From: a virus
Virus record (IMG/VR): IMGVR_UViG_3300022868_000067
Span: 1 to 32,022 of that record
Strand: one strand, 5' to 3'
DNA: 32,022 nucleotides
The notes under the pieces were generated by a model that was not told where the DNA came from, made no database searches, and saw only the letters and a list, made by a program, of their open reading frames with translations. This document shows positions 29,043-32,022 of this stretch, piece by piece. Within the stretch, counting starts at the first letter, position 1; every line of letters starts with the position of its first letter. Made by a program: the position numbers and the translations under genes.

Positions 29043-29654
29043 TTATTCCCCCTTTTTCATTGCGTTATTAAGTTTGTTATATAATTCATAAGTACATTGA
29101 ACATCAGATTTGCACGCTTTGACTACTTGCTCTATGGGATACTGTGATAAATCGCTTTTGTCCATACCCTCATCCCATTTTGGTGGCTCAATGCCGAAAA
29201 CCCTTGCCCAATACTTTAGGTCTCCCACTCCAAACTTATCTGTTAGCTGATATCTAACGTCTATGTAATGCTCACTCCACTGCTTTATGTTAAAAGGCAT
29301 TGTTGTGTGTAGTCCATTGATAACCCCTCGCAACTTTAATAATTTAAGGTCAAAGCTATTTCCGTTGAATGTTATGATATGGTCTTGATGAACTAATCTC
29401 TCAAATACATCATAAATTAATACTTGTTCATTATCCCCATAATAAGCCTCAATCTCTTCCTCATCGTCTTTCTTAACGCAACAACAGAGTATCTTTGATA
29501 GTTCAAATTTCCCTATTGCGCCTTGACCATATTTCTCGCCATCTATTATCTTGCCTGACCGCTTGTTTTCGCTTTTCTTTATTAAGTATTCTTTGTTCTC
29601 TTTCGGAATTTCCGATATTTTTATCGGACAAGTCTCAATGTCTATACAGATCAT
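29043..29654 (-). CDS. PolB-type 3'-5' exonuclease (DEDD, RNase H-like)
   Basis: 203 residues. ICIDIETCP carries the first D-x-E pair (Exo I), IITFNGNSFDLKLLKLRGV is Exo II with its aspartate, and KACKSDVQCTYELYNKL holds the final Exo III residues. The middle (HYIDVRYQLTDKFGVGDLKY) matches stand-alone exonucleases related to the proofreading domain of family B polymerases. No polymerase gene is visible here. It probably degrades or trims DNA ends. ATGA overlap with the 44-aa gene upstream. Confidence 0.82.
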   Translation of the reverse strand: MICIDIETCPIKISEIPKENKEYLIKKSENKRSGKIIDGEKYGQGAIGKFELSKILCCCVKKDDEEEIEAYYGDNEQVLIYDVFERLVHQDHIITFNGNSFDLKLLKLRGVINGLHTTMPFNIKQWSEHYIDVRYQLTDKFGVGDLKYWARVFGIEPPKWDEGMDKSDLSQYPIEQVVKACKSDVQCTYELYNKLNNAMKKGE

Positions 29655-29785
29655 AATGCCCCCTTTTTGTTATTATTGATCTCTACCTCATTACCTCTTT
29701 CTATTGCTATCTCATTATTTATTTCTTTGGTTCTTTGTTTGTCTAGTTTTTTTGCTTGTCTAAACCAATCTTTTTTTCTTTGCAT
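29651..29785 (-). CDS. Small charged protein, 44 aa
   Basis: MQRKKDWFRQAKKLDKQRTK, then EINNEIAIERGNEVEINNNK. Strongly basic first half, single predicted helix. It has a GAGGAGGAG ribosome site and overlaps both neighbours by a base or more. No recognised family. Confidence 0.6.
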   Translation of the reverse strand: MQRKKDWFRQAKKLDKQRTKEINNEIAIERGNEVEINNNKKGAL

Positions 29786-30081
29786 TATTTCTCCTCCTCC
29801 TTTATACGTTTCATTACATACGCTAACCTAGCCAACTGATCCTTTGTGCATATAGCTTTTAACTCCCTAAACATATCAATTGCTTTAAACTCATCTTCTA
29901 CTAGCTGAAATTTCTCCGCTTTCAATTCCTCAACCAAGCTCTCCAACACCTTAATCTTATCTACAAGCGTCTTTATGTATGGGTCAAGTTTCTTTTTACT
30001 TATGCTGTCTATGTCTGCAAAGAACTTATTAACGACTTTGTCTGTGTCTTTGAATAGTGCGTCTAGTGGTTTTTTTCCCAT
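29785..30081 (-). CDS. Coiled-coil protein, 98 aa
   Basis: MGKKPLDALFKDTDKVVNKF leads into a long heptad-like helix (KIKVLESLVEELKAEKFQLV) and FRELKAICTKDQLARLAYVM. Almost wholly alpha-helical and charged, predicting a dimeric or trimeric coiled coil. No family or catalytic residues are recognised. Its position among early genes suggests a regulatory or host-takeover role, but only by location. Confidence 0.62.
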   Translation of the reverse strand: MGKKPLDALFKDTDKVVNKFFADIDSISKKKLDPYIKTLVDKIKVLESLVEELKAEKFQLVEDEFKAIDMFRELKAICTKDQLARLAYVMKRIKEEEK

Positions 30082-30096
30082 CTCATTCTCCTTTTG

Positions 30097-30468
30097 TTAT
30101 TGTTGTTTTAGTAATTCTTTATTTTCATGGATGTTGCCGATTATTTCACCATCATCAGACAATCCTTCTTGATATAGTTCGGGAATTGATATAATTCGCA
30201 AAACGGAATGTTTGTCCCCTGCCTCTATTTGTAAATAATCTGCTGAATTATCTGTTACTGTGCATTTAATAATATCCCCTTCATAAATCTCATTACCTTT
30301 ACAATCTTTTAGCCCTGTATATTGCATAGGGATAAATTCATTTCTATTAAATAATTCAAAATATCCTCCAAATAAATTCATTGATGTATTCCTTTTTATT
30401 TGCTCCCAAGATAAAAACTCATTCTTTCTTTTATCCCACGCCCTAAACTTAATCTCTCTCATCATCAC
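30097..30468 (-). CDS. yopX: YopX-family phage protein
   Basis: 123 residues. The start MMMREIKFRAWDKRKNEFLS and the later PMQYTGLKDCKGNEIYEGDI with IIKCTVTD are the hallmark blocks of the YopX family. This family is widespread in phages of Firmicutes and Bacteroidetes. Its biochemical role is not established; the fold is a decameric beta-rich ring in the solved SPbeta-type member as far as I recall. The gene overlaps its upstream neighbour by ATGA. An internal Met could serve as start, but all are within three codons. Confidence 0.88.
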   Translation of the reverse strand: MMMREIKFRAWDKRKNEFLSWEQIKRNTSMNLFGGYFELFNRNEFIPMQYTGLKDCKGNEIYEGDIIKCTVTDNSADYLQIEAGDKHSVLRIISIPELYQEGLSDDGEIIGNIHENKELLKQQ

Positions 30469-30671
30469 TCCCCCTCATATAATTTTTCAACTTCACTCTC
30501 TAACCGATACAGCACCAATCCTCTATCATCTTTTACTACTCTATACGCCAGATTCCCTAATTGCTCAATAGAATCCTCAAGTAGATGCCATTCTTTCTTC
30601 GGAAACGGGTCCGTTATTGGTACAAATCCCTGTTCTTCGGCTTTCTTCTTAGTTATTGGAATCACTATCAT
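30465..30671 (-). CDS. Hypothetical protein, 68 aa
   Basis: MIVIPITKKKAEEQGFVPIT, then PFPKKEWHLLEDSIEQLGNL and YRVVKDDRGLVLYRLESEVE. Small alpha/beta protein without recognised motif. It overlaps the coiled-coil gene upstream by 23 bases and the YopX gene downstream by ATGA. Confidence 0.6.
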   Translation of the reverse strand: MIVIPITKKKAEEQGFVPITDPFPKKEWHLLEDSIEQLGNLAYRVVKDDRGLVLYRLESEVEKLYEGE

Positions 30672-31077
30672 GGTCTATTTCTCCTTTCTTTTTATTGACA
30701 TAATCATTAAACTCTTTATCGTTAAATTCTGCGTCCACTTCTTTGCCGCCGCAATTATCGAACACCTGTCCGAATTTCCTTAATTGCGCCTTTTGTAATT
30801 TATTCTCTCTCTTTAATTCCTCTATCAATTCTCCGGCCTTAGATAACGATTTTTTTAGAGTAGCATTATCTTTCTTAATTTTATCAATATATCCGTCTGA
30901 AGAAGAATTGGCTATGTGAATCCCCTCACTTACAATTTTTAAAATCGAGCCCTGATTACAACCCTCAATCGCTTTATCTGCTGGCTTTTTACCTGCTTCT
31001 ATTCCTGCGGATATGTTTGCAAATATATTAGGTATTATTTTGCCTGCTTCTGCAACCTTTTCGTATTTGTTTGGCAT
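30649..31077 (-). CDS. Coiled-coil protein, 142 aa
   Basis: An alanine/glycine-rich N-terminal half (AEAGKIIPNIFANISAGIEA) is followed by a strong coiled coil (DKIKKDNATLKKSLSKAGEL, IEELKRENKLQKAQLRKFGQ). The C-terminal tail is acidic. No membrane segment. No recognised function. It starts on the stop of the cysteine-rich gene upstream (TAATG). Confidence 0.62.
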   Translation of the reverse strand: MPNKYEKVAEAGKIIPNIFANISAGIEAGKKPADKAIEGCNQGSILKIVSEGIHIANSSSDGYIDKIKKDNATLKKSLSKAGELIEELKRENKLQKAQLRKFGQVFDNCGGKEVDAEFNDKEFNDYVNKKKGEIDHDSDSNN

Positions 31078-31253
31078 TATTTGGTCTCCTTTATTTTATC
31101 GTCTTTTACATAACCAGTGCATGTATGCCAATAACAAAAACTATCTTCTATAAAATGTTTTTTCTTTCTAGCTTTATTCTTACAACCCACAAATATTCTA
31201 TGTGCCTGTGTTGTTTCTTTCCTATACTTACAAGTTATACATGGTAAATTCAT
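31077..31253 (-). CDS. Cysteine-rich small protein, 58 aa
   Basis: MNLPCITCKYRKETTQAHRI, then FVGCKNKARKKKHF and FCYWHTCTGYVK. Cysteines at 5, 8, 24, 40 and 45 plus histidines could bind zinc or an iron-sulfur cluster. GGAGGATGA ribosome site. No family recognised. Confidence 0.6.
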   Translation of the reverse strand: MNLPCITCKYRKETTQAHRIFVGCKNKARKKKHFIEDSFCYWHTCTGYVKDDKIKETK

Positions 31254-31262
31254 CTCATCCTC

Positions 31263-31394
31263 CTAGTAATTAATAACTATTAGAAACAACCCAAAAGCCA
31301 CAACAGCAAGCCCATAATGTTTCTTTGTTACTAGCCTGCCAGATACCAACAAAAGCCCCAGCCCTACTGCAAATTCAGCCCATGTCATAAACAT
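31263..31394 (-). CDS. Two-helix membrane micropeptide, 43 aa
   Basis: MFMTWAEFAVGLGLLLVSGR, then LVTKKHYGLAVVAFGLFLIV. Two hydrophobic helices joined by a basic turn form a helical hairpin. TAATG overlap with the 92-aa gene. Unassigned. Confidence 0.55.
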   Translation of the reverse strand: MFMTWAEFAVGLGLLLVSGRLVTKKHYGLAVVAFGLFLIVINY

Positions 31395-31672
31395 TATTTG
31401 GTCTCCTTATGGTTAATTTTAAGTCCATATTTAAGCCAATTATTCATAATATCCATAGAGCCCCAACAATTAGATGGAGCTTCATTATAGAAATATGATG
31501 TAAATGCTGGTATGTTCTTTATGTTCTCGTCATCTGCACACATAACAGCCATTTTTAGGTCATTACAGATAACGCCAGTCAAGAAACTTCCGGGATGTAT
31601 TTGCTTGTCAATGTAGTTTCTAATAGCATCCATCATCTGGTCTCTGATATAAAACTCTCTAAACTTATACAT
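31394..31672 (-). CDS. Conserved-looking phage protein, 92 aa
   Basis: MYKFREFYIRDQMMDAIRNY, then HPGSFLTGVICNDLKMAVMC and YFYNEAPSNCWGSMDIMNNW. The arrangement of an N-terminal helix, LTxVICNDL and YFYNEAPSxCWG is one I associate with a common phage protein of unknown function. Two cysteines and a tryptophan sit in the C-terminal half. Overlaps with small membrane genes on both sides place it in the same early operon. Confidence 0.68.
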   Translation of the reverse strand: MYKFREFYIRDQMMDAIRNYIDKQIHPGSFLTGVICNDLKMAVMCADDENIKNIPAFTSYFYNEAPSNCWGSMDIMNNWLKYGLKINHKETK

Positions 31673-31758
31673 TATTTTCTCCTCATTTTTATTAGTTCAC
31701 TAACAATCAAACACGCTGGCACTCCAAAGAATATAAGCCATAATAATAAATACCCCAT
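31672..31758 (-). CDS. Single-pass membrane micropeptide, 28 aa
   Basis: MGYLLLWLIFFGVPACLIVS then ELIKMRRK: one hydrophobic helix and a basic C-terminus. GGGGAG site eight bases upstream. TAATG overlap with the 92-aa gene. Confidence 0.5.
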   Translation of the reverse strand: MGYLLLWLIFFGVPACLIVSELIKMRRK

Positions 31759-31760
31759 AA

Positions 31761-31853
31761 TTATCTCCCCCCATATTTAAAATACATAAACACCACTATT
31801 AATAAATTTAAGGCAAATATACCGACTATTACTTTGAGCAATATTATCCTCAT
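31761..31853 (-). CDS. Single-pass membrane micropeptide, 30 aa
   Basis: MRIILLKVIVGIFALNLLIV then VFMYFKYGGR. One membrane helix. GGAG lies upstream, and the start overlaps the previous stop by one base. Confidence 0.5.
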   Translation of the reverse strand: MRIILLKVIVGIFALNLLIVVFMYFKYGGR

Positions 31854-32022
31854 TACCATATCTCCATTTCCTGTGCCTTTTTAAGTGCCCTCCTTAAATC
31901 TCTCAAAACCCTGTCATCAGGTCTAGAAATATCCATTCTTCTATATCGCACAATAGTTACGTAGTGTCTATGTGCCTTCTTGCCTATGGCTTTATATGTC
32001 ATGCCCTTATTGTATAGTTCTT
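31853..32022 (-). CDS. 3' part of a small helix-turn-helix-like protein, cut by the window edge
   Basis: The last 55 codons are present: ELYNKGMTYKAIGKKAHRHY then VTIVRYRRMDISRPDDRVLR and a basic helix ending EIW. The KGMTYKAIGKKAHRHYVTI segment reads as a helix-turn-helix, so a small DNA-binding regulator at the head of the early operon is likely. The N-terminus lies beyond the window. Confidence 0.55.
   Translation of the reverse strand, partial: ELYNKGMTYKAIGKKAHRHYVTIVRYRRMDISRPDDRVLRDLRRALKKAQEMEIW

Overview
The window is a contiguous piece of a tailed-phage (or prophage) genome with an HK97-type head. Every gene I can support lies on the minus strand, so transcription runs from the right end (early, replication) to the left end (late, head and tail). 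The DNA is AT-rich, genes are packed with ATGA or TAATG stop/start overlaps, and starts are usually preceded by strong AGGAGG-type ribosome binding sites. This suggests a low-GC, Firmicutes-like host, but no host marker is present. I see no integrase, repressor or lysis module, so the lifestyle is undetermined.

Layout from right to left. (1) 32022-29650: small early genes, including a YopX-family protein, coiled-coil proteins and single-pass membrane micropeptides. (2) 29654-26065: DNA metabolism genes, namely a PolB-type 3'-5' exonuclease, an OB-fold ssDNA-binding protein, an HNH protein and a calcineurin-like phosphoesterase. (3) 26064-24951: a regulatory-looking gap, then a tandem set of zinc-ribbon microproteins. 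(4) 24896-23760: a promoter, an 85-nt three-way-junction RNA and a radical SAM enzyme, laid out like a riboswitch-controlled gene. (5) 23767-21061: a replication initiator carrying DNA iterons inside its coding region (probable origin), then a DnaB-like helicase. (6) 21051-15935: a PD-(D/E)XK-like nuclease, a beta-class DNA methyltransferase, a RusA-like resolvase, a DUF5662 protein, small membrane proteins and a second methyltransferase behind a strong promoter. (7) 15933-11266: ParB-like protein, small and large terminase, and a portal fused to a MuF-like domain. (8) 10973-1: prohead protease, major capsid protein, head-tail connector, HK97 gp10-like protein, a tail-completion candidate and the start of a further tail gene.

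The most unusual features are these. First, five sugar-transfer or methylation enzymes (GT8, GT2, a methyltransferase-glycosyltransferase fusion, GT4 and an FkbM methyltransferase), plus a broken GT8 copy, are interleaved one by one among the head genes. This suggests a virion-glycosylation pathway co-expressed with the capsid. Second, the radical SAM gene is preceded by a structured RNA whose ACCTCC segment can pair exactly with the gene's Shine-Dalgarno sequence. Third, 11-bp iterons lie inside the initiator gene. Many genes here are shorter than 60 codons; I give them where the start, stop, overlap and ribosome site could be read directly.
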